Assembly: GCA_963682055.1 (NCBI GenBank)
Contig: OY821740.1
Location: 16,392,814 to 16,456,813 of the forward strand
Length of the DNA stretch: 64,000 bases
Reading direction: 5' to 3'
From: Primula veris
Taxonomy: Eukaryota > Streptophyta > Magnoliopsida > Ericales > Primulaceae
Of the stretch, positions 48,401 through 61,870 are shown in pieces. The position numbers were made by a program, and so were the translations under genes. The notes under the pieces were generated by a model, which had not been told where the DNA came from, searched no databases, and worked only from the letters and a program-made list of their open reading frames with translations. Positions within the stretch are counted from its first letter, which is position 1. Every line of letters begins with the position of its first letter.

Positions 48401-51400
48401 CCAATTGAAAAGAGGCGTGACTATTTTTTGACGTCATAATAACCAAATATAAATTAGATAAATAAGGAAGTAAGAAAAGGTAGGTTTTTCCCTCCCCGGA
48501 TAATGCCATTAGCACAGATCAGTACAACACAGTGCTCATGTGGCTGCGTGTCCCACACAACATCTTTAACTTATCTTTTACTCTGATTGTTTGGTTTTTG
48601 CCATCCGAACGATCTGTGTTTTTGTGGGACCTATTGTCACCTAAACAATATGTCTGTAAAATAGCACTACTCCTCCTACACCCCACAAAAATAGAATAAA
48701 ATAGGTTTTGTACAAAGTAAATTAAACACAATATAGAAGTAAACAGAACCAGAACTATGAGCAAGGTCAGTGCCCGAGGGCCTTAGTATACCCTGCTCAT
48801 AATCAGGGTTCGTTCCCCACCACCTACAATGTGAAGGTTATTTCTAACCAACAAAAATATAAGTAGTAAAACCAAAGTGCTTAGATATATAAGATATAAA
48901 CACAAGATAGCCATGGGATAGCAGATATAAATGGGTGATAGACAAAGAGAAGAACAGACAAGGATAAGAGAATGCAAAGGATGCTTAGAAATTTGTAGAC
49001 AAAAAATTACTTTTTCAAATGCATATACAACGTAGGGAACATCGTCACAAGATTGTTTAGTGATGAAGATCATGAAGTTGCATGAATGAAATATTTGATA
49101 AAACAACAAAAAACAGATTACCTGTATGAAAGTAAATCATTTGGGAAAACAATAAATCATGATAACAAGAAACTTAATAGCTAAAAGAAGAAATGAGAGC
49201 CAAGATATCCTAACGTCATCAGTTTAAGGAACATGCGTACTTACGTCAACTATTAGCCGATGATGCTCATCATCTTTCAAAATATTAGGAAGGGGAAGCT
49301 TCCGGAGTAGTTGCTGCATCATATATAGACATAATGTATTATGTGAATATAGAGTACAAAATTAAAACTTCTGATTCAATGGATTTATAATGTTTGTTTA
49401 CAGGAGTATAATCTTCATCAGAATCATCACTTTCCCAATCAAGCCCAGCAGCCAATGCTGCAGCTTTTTTTTCTTCTTTCAATGCTGCCATCTCTTGAAG
49501 CAACTTCTTTGCTCTGGAAGCCTTTGTCCTGTAAAAGAATTGAACAAAATGATCATCAAACCAGCATTTGCAGCTTATCATCCTCGGAAAATCAAAAAAT
49601 TATCTGAACTAAATAAATTAGAGGTCATCCGGGATTTAAAGTGGGTGGACTGCATTAACATACTATAGGCGTCTTGTCAATAACCCGTGAACTTTTATTA
49701 TATGCATTTAACTTCCGTTTACTATACAATTTTACAATCAGCACCCATATCCAACTTTAAAAAGACATTTCTTTATGATCAGTCATTCGCTGTGATAGTT
49801 CCTTTTTTTGTTCAATGAAATTTCTTTTCAGATCCATGTAATGCAAGTAACCGAATTCAGGGCTAACTTCATTTTTGTAAAATTGTGCAGTTTTCAGCTT
49901 TTATAAAGAATCTCTTTCCTGAATTTTCTTTAAATAACTTTTGCCCACTAAAACCACCTTACACGCATAGAGTTAACAGAAATACATAGATCAAAGCATC
50001 AATTATTAAAATGGAACATCAAACATAAAGTTATGTCATTTTGTAACTGACGATGGGGGTTATTTGCAAAAATATATAAATAAATATGTGGGGTTTAATT
50101 GCTAGTAACCAAAGTACACGGGGTTAATTGCAAATCACCCATAGTATACGGGTGTCAATTGCCTTTTACCCATCTAGATTCAAAGAAAGTTACAGTAGCT
50201 CATCATTGATATTTTACTGAAACTGTGAGAGTTTTGACTCAAACAATAGAATACGATACAAGAGTGAGATTACAGAAAAGCTAAAGAGGTAAAATGTTAT
50301 CTGCTCCATGGACAAAATCTAAGATGGTAATTCATGTGTGTGTGTGAATATACTGATTACAAAAGGGTTAAGTGAAATCCATGAAAGGAACTACATTTAG
50401 ATGAAGTGGAAGATATACTCACAGTTCAGTTGATGAAACTAAAGGCCTAACATGAAACAAACTATCAGTTCCATGATCATCTAAAACCTTAGCTCTTCTA
50501 TAAAGTTCACTTTTCGAAAGTTTTTTTCTCGCTTTAACCTGAAAAAACAAAACAAAAGTTAAGGAAAAGTAGATATGAGCGTAGTCCACAATATTAGCGA
50601 AAATATTAAGGTGGCGATAAAATCAATATGTATTTATACTAGAGTTAGTATTAAAGTCAAAACTAAGAATACCCCAACCAGGGTTAAACCAAGCAAAACC
50701 TCGAAAGAGAATAATTACAAAGCCTGGTCGTCTACTTATAAAAGAAACTTTCCCCCCTAAGTATTTATTTTATATAAGCCACTGCTCTCTCCTTTTCTCA
50801 TCCTCATAACATATTTAAACAAAGCAAAGAAATCCAGAACTTGCAATGCAGTTATACCCCCGGTATAGATAGTAAGTACCGATCAAATGTCTTGTAAAGT
50901 TTACCTTCTGTTGTGCGGATTCAAGTAATAGAGAATCCAGAACAGAGGAAAATATCAACTCAACAAAAGCCTCTGTCCGTCCTTTTGTCCGATATATATG
51001 ACAAAGCTTCAATTTAATTCTTTCATCAAGCCACCAAGATTCAGACTCATAAGAAGTTATTTCCAGTGTAGATTCTGGAGAAGTATCAGATAAAATCCAT
51101 AAAAAAATAAATAATATAGGTTTAAGATATATGCAGGCAGGTCAATCATACTAGAAGTGAACTAGGATGATACCCGATTTAGGTGGAGAAAGGACTAAAA
51201 TTGCTTCTTCTTCTCTATCTTCTTCTTCTAAAAGTGTAGCTAGATCTAACCGGATGTCAATATTGTCATTGAGGACATGCAAAGCTAATTAACAGAACCA
51301 ATATAAAGAGGAACTTAGTGAAACAATAATCAACAAACCGAAAACATTGATTATTAAGTCAGAATATTATATCCCTGTGAAAGATTCAAAAGGAATTCTT

Positions 51401-54400
51401 GCAGGTATTTTAGACTTTTTAGTGAATTAGGAACAGTATCTTAGCTTGCAATCATGATATGAACGACAAGCATAAGCAATGTTAGTGATAGTGTTCCTTC
51501 TATTGTTGTTTCTAGTTCTTTTGACATATTGCCTGATTGACATAGCAAATGTAAATTGTAATGATCCAAGAGACTCGCTGTGATTGAGTCATACAATATT
51601 CCATTTTCTCTCCCTTCACTCTCTCATATCTCTAGCATGTATCGTTTTGAATATCTTCAAAAACTTTCAGTTAATCATTCTCTCTGCTGCTGTATCATGT
51701 AGTCATATTAAAAGTGGCTCAAGTTTTGTGTTTAAGCAAAAGCATTTTGAATGATCTTTTACATATTTGTTTATGATAAAGTAAGGTTTCAAAAATCTCT
51801 AGGGGGACTCGACGTGGAGAGGTAAGGCTTGGGGGCCTAGATGGGAAAACCACAGTATAGCATCATTTTTCTTAAATTCTCATACAATAGACATGTTGTA
51901 AATATAATTAACAAGCCAAAGTAAGCTTTTGTAGTCTATTAAGTTATCCATATAAAATCAAAGTTCAAGAAAATGTAGATGACAACATATGAACAGTGAA
52001 ACAGCCAAATTAAAACACAATAAGCTTATTTATGGATTCAAAAACAATTCTGGAGTGCAAATCTTTAATTCAAGATCAAAGTTATTTTTTGGAGACAAAC
52101 ATTCATGAGTTTTGTACAATGATTAACTTACTTTGACCGAGGCCAGGGGCGGCCCTAAGCCTTTCGGCACCTCAGTCGAGTTTAAAATTTTACGGCCTAA
52201 TTTTTTTTCATGTTAGAATACATAATAGTATTTCATCTAAGAATATACATATATTACATAATAAACAAATCATTATTTTAGAACCAAAAGTGCAGATGAC
52301 AAGTTTCGAACCCCAACCTAAAAAAAAGATGAAGAATTAAAGCCCATAAAGCCATCCATTTGGGCTAGCATACTGAATGTTAAATTATCTAGCTGTGATT
52401 TTATATATTGCAACTACCTGGATATTAATTAACTAAGAAAATTCATAATTTTTGCGCCTCAAAGAGTACAGTCTCACTTGTCTCCCCACAGGGCCGCCCC
52501 TGACCGGGGCTGGTATTATTCGCGACCTAAGACCAAGACCAAGACCGAGCGCCTAGGCGAAGCCTAGACAGGTCAAGGAGGGGACTTTTGAAACACAGTT
52601 ATTAAAGTGAGACGAGAGTCTCCTTTAAAGAGACAGCACTATTAAGTACTAACCAACTTCGAACCAAAAGAAAAGTGAAAATACTATATCGAACTCTAGA
52701 AAGGTTAATGTTATACAACCCAACAAATTATCGAAATTGGGATACATGGAAATATGAAATTTTTTTATGAAATATTTATCCTCGACCCTGTGGACCATAT
52801 TTATGGGATTGCATTCCAGAATAATTTTTCAGTGAACAGCCCTTCTCATTCAAAGAAAATGTTTAGAAATATACCTTTGTACATGTATTCTATGGCTTTT
52901 CGTTTTTCCTTCACATTTAAGTAGCAGTAAGCAATATTTTTATGCAAAGAACCCTGAAAAAAAATTATTTCCCAGAAAGATCAACAGATAATCGAAACAA
53001 CATAAATACTTAAAAGCACTAACACGATAAGCAAATATGCATAGGCAGAACGAGAATCCAACTTATAACATATACAAACGATCACAAGGTAAATAAGCAG
53101 AGGATTTTTTTTTTGAATCTTCACCAACTGAAGTTCGTGTGAGGCTATTACAGTACTCAAGCATATGACTAATGTGTTTATGCTAAAATATAGAAAGTTG
53201 AGACCAGTTAACACATAATTTTTGGTTCAGTTTCATGAATAAATATCATCCAAGGTTACTTGCGATATGTAATTTTATTTCTTTATTTGTGAAGATGCAA
53301 TACTTTTACAATATATATATCAAATTGTCTCCATACGATTGAAATTTATCACGGTGGAGAGCAGCAACAATAACTGCACCTTTATTCTCATAACATACCT
53401 TCACAGGTCCATAATAAGTCATGTAAAAGATTTTGAAGCAAACAGGCTTAGACATAACCGCCACGATCTTTCAGGACAGGTCTAGAACAAAAATGAATTA
53501 ACTCTGAAATACCAGCACTACCTAATAGCCACATTATGATAAATACCAACTTTAAAAGGACATAGGAGGAGGGATAACAGTTCCTTTTAGGTACCTGGCA
53601 AAATTTGTTTCGTAGTGCTTGAAGATAAGTAATTTAGAAGGAAGACAACAGGTCACTTATTTTGTTACAAAACTTACCAACCAGGGTTTATAGCTTTACA
53701 GAAAATTGAATTTGGAAGTTGAGGACAACAAGCAATCATAAAATTCTACACTATCTTCCTATTAATCAGCACTGACAGAAATTTCCTAATCACTAAAATT
53801 ATAAGAACTTCATTCAAAGATCTGACTCCCCCCCAAAAAAAAAAAACACAGATATCTAGAAGCTAAAAGTCTTATAGCAAACAGGAATAGCGCTTTTATA
53901 ACATAAAGCGCAAGCTGAAGATTTAATATAAATACTTTTTGGCCTCGTTTTTGTGGACTTGGATATCGTAAACTGAAAAGGCTTCATTCAGCATATCATT
54001 TGGTTCACATATTATTCAACTGCATAATGGGAAAGATATAAAAGAATTTACAATTACAGAACTTTACATTGTTATATTGTCCATCGCCTTCCAAAGTCAA
54101 CAAGTATTTCAGCGCAGTTTCATAGTGATTGAGAGTCATCAACAAGTCTGCCACTTCACATAGTAAGTCAGGACCATTCAGATTCTCCCATTTAATTTTG
54201 CTGAAGATAATCTACAAATCACATTATAATATATTAAAAAATACAATTTACACAGATAGAGAAACCATAAGAATTAGGTCTTCAAAATATTTTTTTTTGA
54301 CAGTCACTCATTCTGAAGGGAAGAAAACAGTCCTCGAGAAAGCTTTTCATGTACCAAAAGTTAATGGAGAAACTGTAGTTCAGAATTCAGATAAAGTAAA

Positions 54401-57400
54401 TATGTAGTATCCAACGACTCCAAACCATCATATCACATATTGACGTGATACAACAACAGGCATGAAATAAAAAATAAAATCAGAACTTCACATTTACAGA
54501 GCAAATTAACACGGGTATACGGACCGCTGCTTAAAGAGAAACTCCAACCTAAACTAAAAAGAACGGAAAAAATATAACTTTTGTACACTGACCTATCAAC
54601 TCTTAGCTATTACCTCCCTATTAAATTTTACATATCAAACACGTACATACACAGAATCTAACAACTAGGACACGACAGTAAAATTTACTTTTCAAAAGCA
54701 CTATTTAAGAATTTCACAATTTCAGCACTATGAATTTTGGTAACTTGAGGTACAAATTGCAAGATTTTGTGTAGATTACTGTCTAAATTGTTAATTCAGA
54801 TTGGTTTATGTACTATTTGCTCAACTTTATGTAGATTGCTGAAAAACTACATAAAATTCAACAGGATGGTGTTTTAGTTGTTACAAGCTAATATGTCGGT
54901 GCAAAAAATGTAAATCTTTCCTATAAAGGAACCACAAAGAAAGAAAGTAGAACTAACAAACCTCTGCCTTCTCAGTATCTCCAAGGTAACCATAGCATAT
55001 GCCTTCTTTGACTGCTAAATCTGGTGGCAACTCTTTTCCACCACAATAAACATGCTTTGCATTTAGAATATGCTGAAGAGCTTTAGCATGCTCACCAATT
55101 TTTACATATATCGTAGTTAATAAGTCGATTATACTTAAATCATCGGCTTCAATTGGATTACATCTAAGATACTCCTCTAAAATAACTGCTGAACGCTCCT
55201 TCTGGCCACATTTTCGATATAGCTAGGTAAAAAAAGAGAGGAAGGTCTCAGTATTCATGTTGATGTGAAGTTAATGTGATTACGATTACCATTATCATAG
55301 TACATATGTGGCGAAAATAAAAGAAATAAGGTAACATAAATGAGAGGAGGGGAGACGAAAGGGAGAGGGAAGAGAAGCACGGTAAAGCCACTGCAAGATT
55401 GTGTAAAAAGTAGGCTGTCCACTAATTTGACAAATATAATAGCAGCAAAAGCAAAAGAAGGCGAAATAGAACAATGATCAATAACAGTAAAGAAAAACTA
55501 TAGACCAAGAAAAGGATTTACACAGAAATGTGTATGTTCGTAGCATCTAAAATCACAGCAAATCAAAAGTCTAATTCTGCAAGATGGAGTAGATAGTAGG
55601 TTGTCAACTAAATTGACAAATATAAAAAACGGTAGAAAAAAGAGGATGTGAAACAAAAAAATGTTCAGTAATGACACAAATTATAAGTTTAATATAAATT
55701 TATACAAGGAAACGTATGTTCAGATCAACAGCTAAAACTGTACTCCAAAATTTGTTTAAAAATTAAAATGCATAGTCATTACTAAAGCTTTGATAAGGCA
55801 GTATAGTAAATCCTCAGCTATTTAAATTTAATAGACAAGTAAGCAAACAAAAGTGAATCCAAACAGGCTTGTTCCAAAGGACTGATTTAGCTCTTCTCAT
55901 CATCTATAGTCAATGAAAATTTCTTGACTCTGAGTTACTAATCATCACGTCATGTGTTACCAACACTAATACCATAAGCAACTTTTAAAGTCGCTACAAT
56001 GAGACAAACCCACGATAAAACATAATCTTTTATGAAACATTAAACCTCGTCAATAATTTCAAAATACTCTCTTCTCATGTCATTACCCAAAACCATATAT
56101 ATTGGTTGCCTGAGGTTAGCAAGGGGATATCTGAACCTGTGGACAATCATATCTGCATTTACTTCCATATTTGGTTAATACTTCCGAACTCTAAACTCTT
56201 TTAGGACCAAAGATTCAAGGTTCCAAAATGAAAAGGTATACCCCACCACCTTTCGTCCCAGACGAGGTAGTTGTAAATAATTCAATGATGCCGAAGTCGT
56301 TAGACAAAATTAAAGCCCACGATATGAGTTATTAAACTGTTTGAGACAACACTTCAAGGCAAGTCTGTCAATCGACTATATTCAAAACCTTTCGAGCAAG
56401 TATATTGTTCGACTATATTCAAAACTGGCGTAAAGTTTGACACACCAAGAGGCCAAACCACAATGAATCTATAAACAAAGACCATCTTACATGATTAAAA
56501 ACGAGAGTGGAAATACGTCAACTGGTGGTATTTATGAGGCAATCTCTCTCTTTATCTTAAATGAGAAAAAAATAATTAAATTTTCACTTTTCATTGTTTT
56601 CTGGGGGAGAAACTAAACCATATTCATTCTGGACCAATAATTTTCCAATTCTGGCTACCTAATACTGTAATAGGCCATAAATAGTTCAACAGTACAAACT
56701 CACAATACTACAGGTAAGTAGTAGGATGAATCGTCAAGTAAATGATAAAATAGAAAGAAAATACCATGGTGGCTTTCGTCAATGCTTCAGAATTGCTAGG
56801 AAATTTATTTAAAATCTGCTCATAAGCTTCCGCAGCTTTTTGATAATCTTGAAGATCTTCATAGAGGGAAGCCAGGCTAAACCTAAGACTAATATCTTCA
56901 GGATTTGCCGTAATAGCCTTTTTTAAGCAGTTTCTGGCTAGCACATGTTTCTCCAGTTCACTGCATAAATCGTGTAACCAACTTTATTGCCAAATAAAGA
57001 AAGATTATATTGATCTAAACAATTTTCCAATCTATTTGGGACACAAATAACAAACTCAAACCAGAAAAGTATTTTCAAGCGCAGACTTTCTAGAAGGAAC
57101 AATTAAAACTCGATGAAACGAAAAAATTACTTTAACAGTTATGCCCTTCTTTGATATGAAAAACATTGAATTAGGAACGAAAAAAGTTGACCTAAAAGAA
57201 GTTCAAAGAATTGAAGAAAGGTTAAATGCTTTAATTGCATAAAGATGAACTTAAACCATGATGACTGTCAAACACTTGGTAAAAGTATTTGTGATACCAC
57301 CATTTGGTATAGTTCATAGTTTAAATTTCGATTTTGTTTGCATCAGATTTTAGTTTGGAGTTTACAGAACCGAGGTTTTAAAGAATATAGGTTGGAGAAG

Positions 57401-60267
57401 TAATGTGTTGTGCTTTCCATGAGTTTTCAACGGATAGGGTACACTAAACTCTTGGTATAAAATAAAATAAAATAAAAAAATTTAATAGGAAAAAAAAAGG
57501 CAGCATAAACTGGAGAAAACTTACATGCACAAAGGGACAGCTATTTCCCAACGAAATGCATCCCTTGGTGACAAATTTGCAGCAAGCATGTAAAAATCAA
57601 GTGCTTTCATCTTATCCCCCATTGCATAATGTACAAGGCCTAGGGTGTGATATGGATCTGGCAAATGCGTCGCTATACGAACAATTTCATACAATATACG
57701 TATAGCCTGTAAATCCGAAGTAAGTGAACCAATTTGTCAAGTATCTCACACAATGAAGTACCAAAAAGGAAATTCTTACAGAATTATGAAACACGTCATG
57801 AGAGGTCTTTACTGTTCTGAAAACTAACTTATCAAATTATTTTGAATCTGTACACCAACTTATCAATTTTTAGGTTTGAAACACTAACTCAGTGTAAATA
57901 GATCAATTAAGTTAACTGCATCAAAGTTAATAGGAAAAAAATCACGCTTTCAATGATCACTTTTGTTCACTAACATTTTAGTAATAATTGTGTTTGTACA
58001 CTCATATATACGCCAAAATAACCGCAACTGCACTGATTGGGCAATAAATGTTAGGTTAATGTACTGATTAAAAAAATATTTTAAGTTGGTGTAGGAAATC
58101 GAAAATACATGATAGTTTGGTCTACAAAAAAGAAAAAAAACTTTTAATGAGATGAATATTAGCTGAGCTAAGGATGCCGAACCAAATAAAAACTAGATCC
58201 ACAACAGAGCTTGCCTAGTTTTGCATTAGTGTAACAGGAAGAAAAAAACGGCATGAGAATAATTACTCGACTCAGAGACTTTCTCTCCTTAAAGAATATC
58301 TTTTTCATGAGAACATTACCATGCATATCATTATAGTTCTTACTCTTGTTTAGTGATTCTTAAACCAAAAGAAAACGTGTGATCAACTGGCGCAAGGATC
58401 AGTTTATCAAATATAGTCACCAGAACATCTCGAAAAGGTTACTATATCAGTTTGAAGTGAAATAAATACACACAAGGTGTTTCAAGGGTTTTCATTCTTG
58501 TAATCACCAATTAAGGGAAGAGGAAATTGAAAAGAGAATGCAAAAATTCGAGAACAGAACCATTACTTACAAAGTAGACTCTAAACAATAGTGGAGGTGG
58601 CATAACAATCTGATACTTGTGATATATTTTTTGGATGATGATTTATTAAAATAATTAACTTTTGGCAAAGAGTCCTAGCACCACACCATGTACTTTTTAC
58701 CATCTTCCAAAAAAACTTAAATGATCATCCTTAAAAGCCTACTGAATAATAAAAGCATTGTGCAGAAGAAACCATACAGCACTATGCAAGGCATCGATAT
58801 TGACTTCCACTACTAGTTGTGTTTCCCATCGCATAAACAAAATTTAATATCGATGGCCTATTAAACAATAGTATTAAATAACTGCATACCTCCTCATACC
58901 GATTATGTGCATAATGGACATTAGCATCACCTATTTTTCTTGTAATCTCCGGGCTAAGTTTATTCTTTGATCCTTTTCTTCTACCTCTTTTCTTATACTG
59001 CAATAAAAAAAATGAAATGACTCTGAGTGTACTGTACTGGAATTTACTAGGGAAGTTACATCACACCAACGAACTGGAAAAAGAACAGGAAGAAAAAAAA
59101 GTGTTTCAAGTTGGTACAAAAGTTCAAGTGATTGAGAAGTACTTGGGGGCTTTCAGGTAAAAGTTTCTAACTTTCTAAGTAAAAAATAAGATGGATTATT
59201 TACTTGCAAGAACTTAAAGCTGCAACTTATTCAAGCCAAAAAACAAGAAAAAAAGTATCTTCTAAGCCTATTAACCAAGTGCAGTCCAGCTTTTATGGGG
59301 AAAAAAACCTAGAATAGAAAAAAACAAGAAAAAATTGAACTCAAAAACTTATCAAATGATAACAAGAAGGCTACCTTTCGTGATTTTCTCCTACGTCCAT
59401 AGTTCAAGTCATCCATTAGTTCGTCTATACTCACTCCTGTAATATCATCCAGTCCCAACTTCCGGACTAAACTTTCACTGAAAATAAAATAAAGGAGGGT
59501 TGGGAATTAAGGTAGTTACACGCAAATAAGAATATCACTATTGAGCACCAACGGTATCCCAATACTGAGGAAAAACCCACATCCAAATAGTCATTGTAGA
59601 TTCTTAGTAGGAAATCTCATGGGGAAAAAAATTGGGCGAATAGCTTTATAAATAAGGGATGTGCAAATGTGAGGACAAGATGCCATATGAAATATCTTGC
59701 ATTTACGATTGAAAAAGAACATCAATTGGCGTCTCAATTCAAACTATAATACCCATCTAGCTGCTGTTGTTTGGATAGCATTTTGTTAACAAACATCAAG
59801 TGTACTCAATAATACACTTTGTTAAAAAAATTGCATAACTTTTTGCAATCGAAAGTGTGGCAGAAAATATTTAAGTATACTTGCTGCATTTAAGAATAGT
59901 AGAACCTGATGAAGAATAAGCAAACAAAACTGAAAGAAAGTTTCCAACACAGAATCGAACAATTAGTGCACTAACTTTACCAAAGTTCATTATTAAGATA
60001 TCAATCCACACAAAATCGAACAATTAGTACACCAAACTATTAAAATTTAAGACTTTTTAAAAATTAAAATTTTAATGATCATGTATCAATTATTCAATTG
60101 TCAGTCGATACCAGTACAAAAGCATACTCAAACAAAATATACACAACCAGTGCTTTGAGTTGAAATTGTAATGCTGGTACAGAAATTGTTTCAACTTGTG
60201 TAAATTGATGTCCAGGACTCTAAATTATGAATTTAAATATTAACTGTTAAGAGCTGATAAATTGGAG

Positions 60268-60305
<38 letters not shown>

Positions 60306-60691
60306 TTTCCCCAATATAAACATTGACCAAGCAAATTAAAAATGATGAGTAAATAACACACTAATTTAGAGTACCGCTGAGAATCTTGGGCCACAAGGGC
60401 TTTACGCTTTTTTGCTGCCAAAGCTTCATATTGATTTTCAGGACACTCAAATTGCTGATACGTCTGGTTCAAAATAGCATCATCTTCTATTACAGTCAAA
60501 GGCTCTATCTCTTCTTCAGACATGAATACATATTCGCCAATATCTCCATCATTTTCTTCATCATCACCGCCTTCGTTTTCATCAAGTTCTTCCAATTCAT
60601 TCATATCATCTTCGCCTCCTTTTTCATCTAATTCATTTAATTTTGAGGCAACTTGAGGAATCCCTTCTTCAGCATTCAATGCCTTGCTCAT
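42473..60691 (-). CDS. GTF3C3: General transcription factor 3C polypeptide 3 (TFIIIC tau102-like TPR subunit)
   Basis: A TPR scaffold subunit of TFIIIC, which binds tRNA gene promoters and recruits TFIIIB for Pol III. Eighteen coding exons, GT-AG and in phase: 60691-60375, 59477-59375, 58997-58890, 57706-57525, 56960-56765, 55222-54962, 54211-54068, 52953-52875, 51284-51174, 51074-50905, 50538-50423, 49528-49402, 49313-49245, 48306-48180, 47868-47754, 47223-47033, 46941-46829 and 42757-42473; 937 residues. The N terminus is strongly acidic (runs of DE), followed by a basic RRRKS/KKRGRRKGSKNK segment; TPR helices follow (HTLGLVHYAMGDKMKALDFY; SLYEDLQDYQKAAEAYEQIL) and the end has further TPRs (SLYNLARAYHHVGLVTLAARYYEKVL). 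The ATG at 60691 was chosen; the upstream in-frame codon at 60703 is GTG. The last intron (4.07 kb) holds an LTR retrotransposon in the opposite sense. A splice acceptor just before the ATG suggests a 5' untranslated intron. Confidence 0.93.
42888..42892 (+). repeat. Target site duplication, left (AATTA)
   Basis: AATTA just before the 5' LTR matches AATTA at 46105-46109 just after the 3' LTR. A 5-bp duplication is standard for LTR retrotransposon integration. Confidence 0.85.
42893..43288 (+). repeat. 5' long terminal repeat
   Basis: 396 bp, TGTAATGAACC to CGTTACA. It contains AGTATAAATAAAG at about 43038-43050, a possible TATA box for element transcription. Confidence 0.88.
43291..43303 (+). 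promoter_or_regulatory. Primer-binding site (initiator Met-tRNA type)
   Basis: TGGTACCAGAGCC starts two bases after the 5' LTR. The common plant PBS for tRNA-iMet is TGGTATCAGAGC, so there is one mismatch. Confidence 0.85.
43350..44960 (+). pseudogene. Retrotransposon internal ORF, interrupted by in-frame TAG codons
   Basis: One reading frame stays open from the ATG at 43323 or 43350 (MAFSTWGERFE) to the TAG at 44958-44960, except for TAG codons at 44190, 44490 and 44625. The first segment (to 44192) has a Pro/Tyr/His-rich middle with repeats like PYSPYSYVPSFGFPPP and IPIFGLSPPP, then a Gln-rich probable coiled coil (QQTLQQLLQEQKQIDEERW). The later segments are acidic and Ser-rich. No zinc knuckle, protease or polymerase motif was seen. 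It takes the place of gag in the element, but its function is unknown. Two further short frames (44989-45231 and 45254-45568) follow in other phases and look decayed. Confidence 0.6.
45712..46104 (+). repeat. 3' long terminal repeat
   Basis: 393 bp, starting TCTAATGAACC (second base mutated from TG) and ending CGTTACA, followed by the AATTA target duplication at 46105-46109. Confidence 0.88.
51783..52596. mobile_element. MITE with GGTTTCAAAA-type termini (family copy 3), split by a hAT MITE
   Basis: The left end is AAGGTTTCAAAAATCTC and the right end GGGGACTTTTGAAAC. Without the nested insertion and its target duplication it would be about 447 bp, close to the copy at 19109-19560. It lies in GTF3C3 intron 8 between exons ending at 52875 and starting at 51284. 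GGGGGCCTAG and CGCCTAGGCGAAG show the same GC-rich subterminal motif. Confidence 0.75.
52144..52502. mobile_element. hAT-type MITE nested in the third GGTTTCAAAA MITE
   Basis: 359 bp with TIRs CAGGGGCGGCCCT and AGGGCCGCCCCTG, perfect over 13 bp. The flanks are ACCGAGGC (52136-52143) and ACCGGGGC (52503-52510), an 8-bp target duplication with one change, as expected for hAT elements. The interior holds a minus-strand GGTTCGAAAC box, again tRNA-like. Non-coding. Confidence 0.9.
60270..60303. repeat. (TA)n microsatellite in GTF3C3 intron 1
   Basis: About 16 TA units directly downstream (on the minus strand) of coding exon 1. Confidence 0.85.
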
Positions 60692-61419
60692 TTTAAATTT
60701 CACTCTCTGGTACGAAATTGTAAAAAGTTATAAGTTTATGGAGGAATCGGTAAAGGAAAAGCCTGAGGAAATATGTTATAGACAGAGGTGGCATGATATT
60801 GACTAGCAAGATACTTTTCTGTATAATAATCTATAAAGATCAAGGAACAAATCCTAATTCTCCTTCCCAGACAAAGCAAAATGTGCTAAATGTTCGGAAA
60901 TAAATTCCAAGATAAAGCCTTTTCAAGACCCCATTACTACTTGCAATTTTATAGTAATATCCAATAAGCTTATTTGTTAAGTATCAGAAAAAACAAAGAT
61001 TACAAGTTTGTGATGCCCTAACAACTTTTCAATCATAAAATATCTGGATTCTGAAGGGAGTCGTCGTCAAAAGAAAACGTAACCGGAAAATAGATAGGCT
61101 ATTCTAAAATTTCAGGGACATAAGAGGAATGTTTTATTTTCCATCACTTCTTCAAAAATCAAAAGCAACTTTTCACTAAATCTTCCGGTAAAAAACTAAG
61201 ATTTTCCTCAAAGACTAGCCAGAAGAATGGTCTTGGAAACACATATAATCATGGCACAATGGGAACTATAGCCACTACTAATTGGTGATTTTTTTAACAA
61301 AATTAAATACTATATTTTAACAAAATTAAATTCTTTACTAATAATGCCTTTTGCCGGAGAAAATACTCTGTGGAGCGGTGCCATCCAGTAAAATAGTGGT
61401 CCCACCCACTGTTTAAAAA

Positions 61420-61560
61420 GCACGCTTCATAGTAAAAAAAAAGCTCGATTCAAAGCTTAAAAAGCTTGCCTTTCCGCTTTTTAGGCCGCTAAAAGCTTAC
61501 CCTTTCTACGGTTTTAGCGCAGCTCTTTCAAAAACGTTTTAGCTAAGATTTCACTTCTTA
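61420..61560. repeat. AAGCTT-rich MITE-like fragment
   Basis: Contains AAAGCTTAAAAAGCTTGCC, CCGCTAAAAGCTTACCC and ACGTTTTAGCTAAG, resembling 4625-4800 and 25495-25640. Probably a decayed member of one MITE family. Confidence 0.35.
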
Positions 61561-61579
61561 TAACAATGGTCCCACCCAA

Positions 61580-61870
61580 TAGTATTTCAGTATTCTATTT
61601 TATTTTCATCTAATGATAGGCCCCACAAGGGTTCCCTACTATATTACAAGTATTATTTTATTTGCCTGATAGAGCTATATTTTCATGCACCTGGTCTACC
61701 AAATATTTACTAGTTTAAACCCAATAATATTTCAGTATTTTAATTTATTTTACTTTTATGATATGCCCACAAGGGTTCCCTAATATCTTACAATTACTTT
61801 ATTGGCTGATAGCGCTATATTTTCGTGCACCTGATCCACCAAATGTTTACTAATTTCGCACTTAAACCCT
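61580..61870 (+). repeat. Tandem duplication of about 145 bp
   Basis: Two units, about 61580-61724 and 61725-61870, share CCCACAAGGGTTCCCTA, TAG(A/C)GCTATATTTTC(A/G)TGC, ACCTG(G/A)TC(T/C)ACCAAAT and TTTACTA. Each begins near ATA(T)TTTCAGTATT. The divergence suggests an old event. Confidence 0.7.

Noticed and set aside
60692..60703. Upstream in-frame start giving four extra N-terminal residues for GTF3C3
   Set aside because: The codon at 60703 is GTG, and a likely 3' splice site lies just upstream; the first ATG is at 60691.
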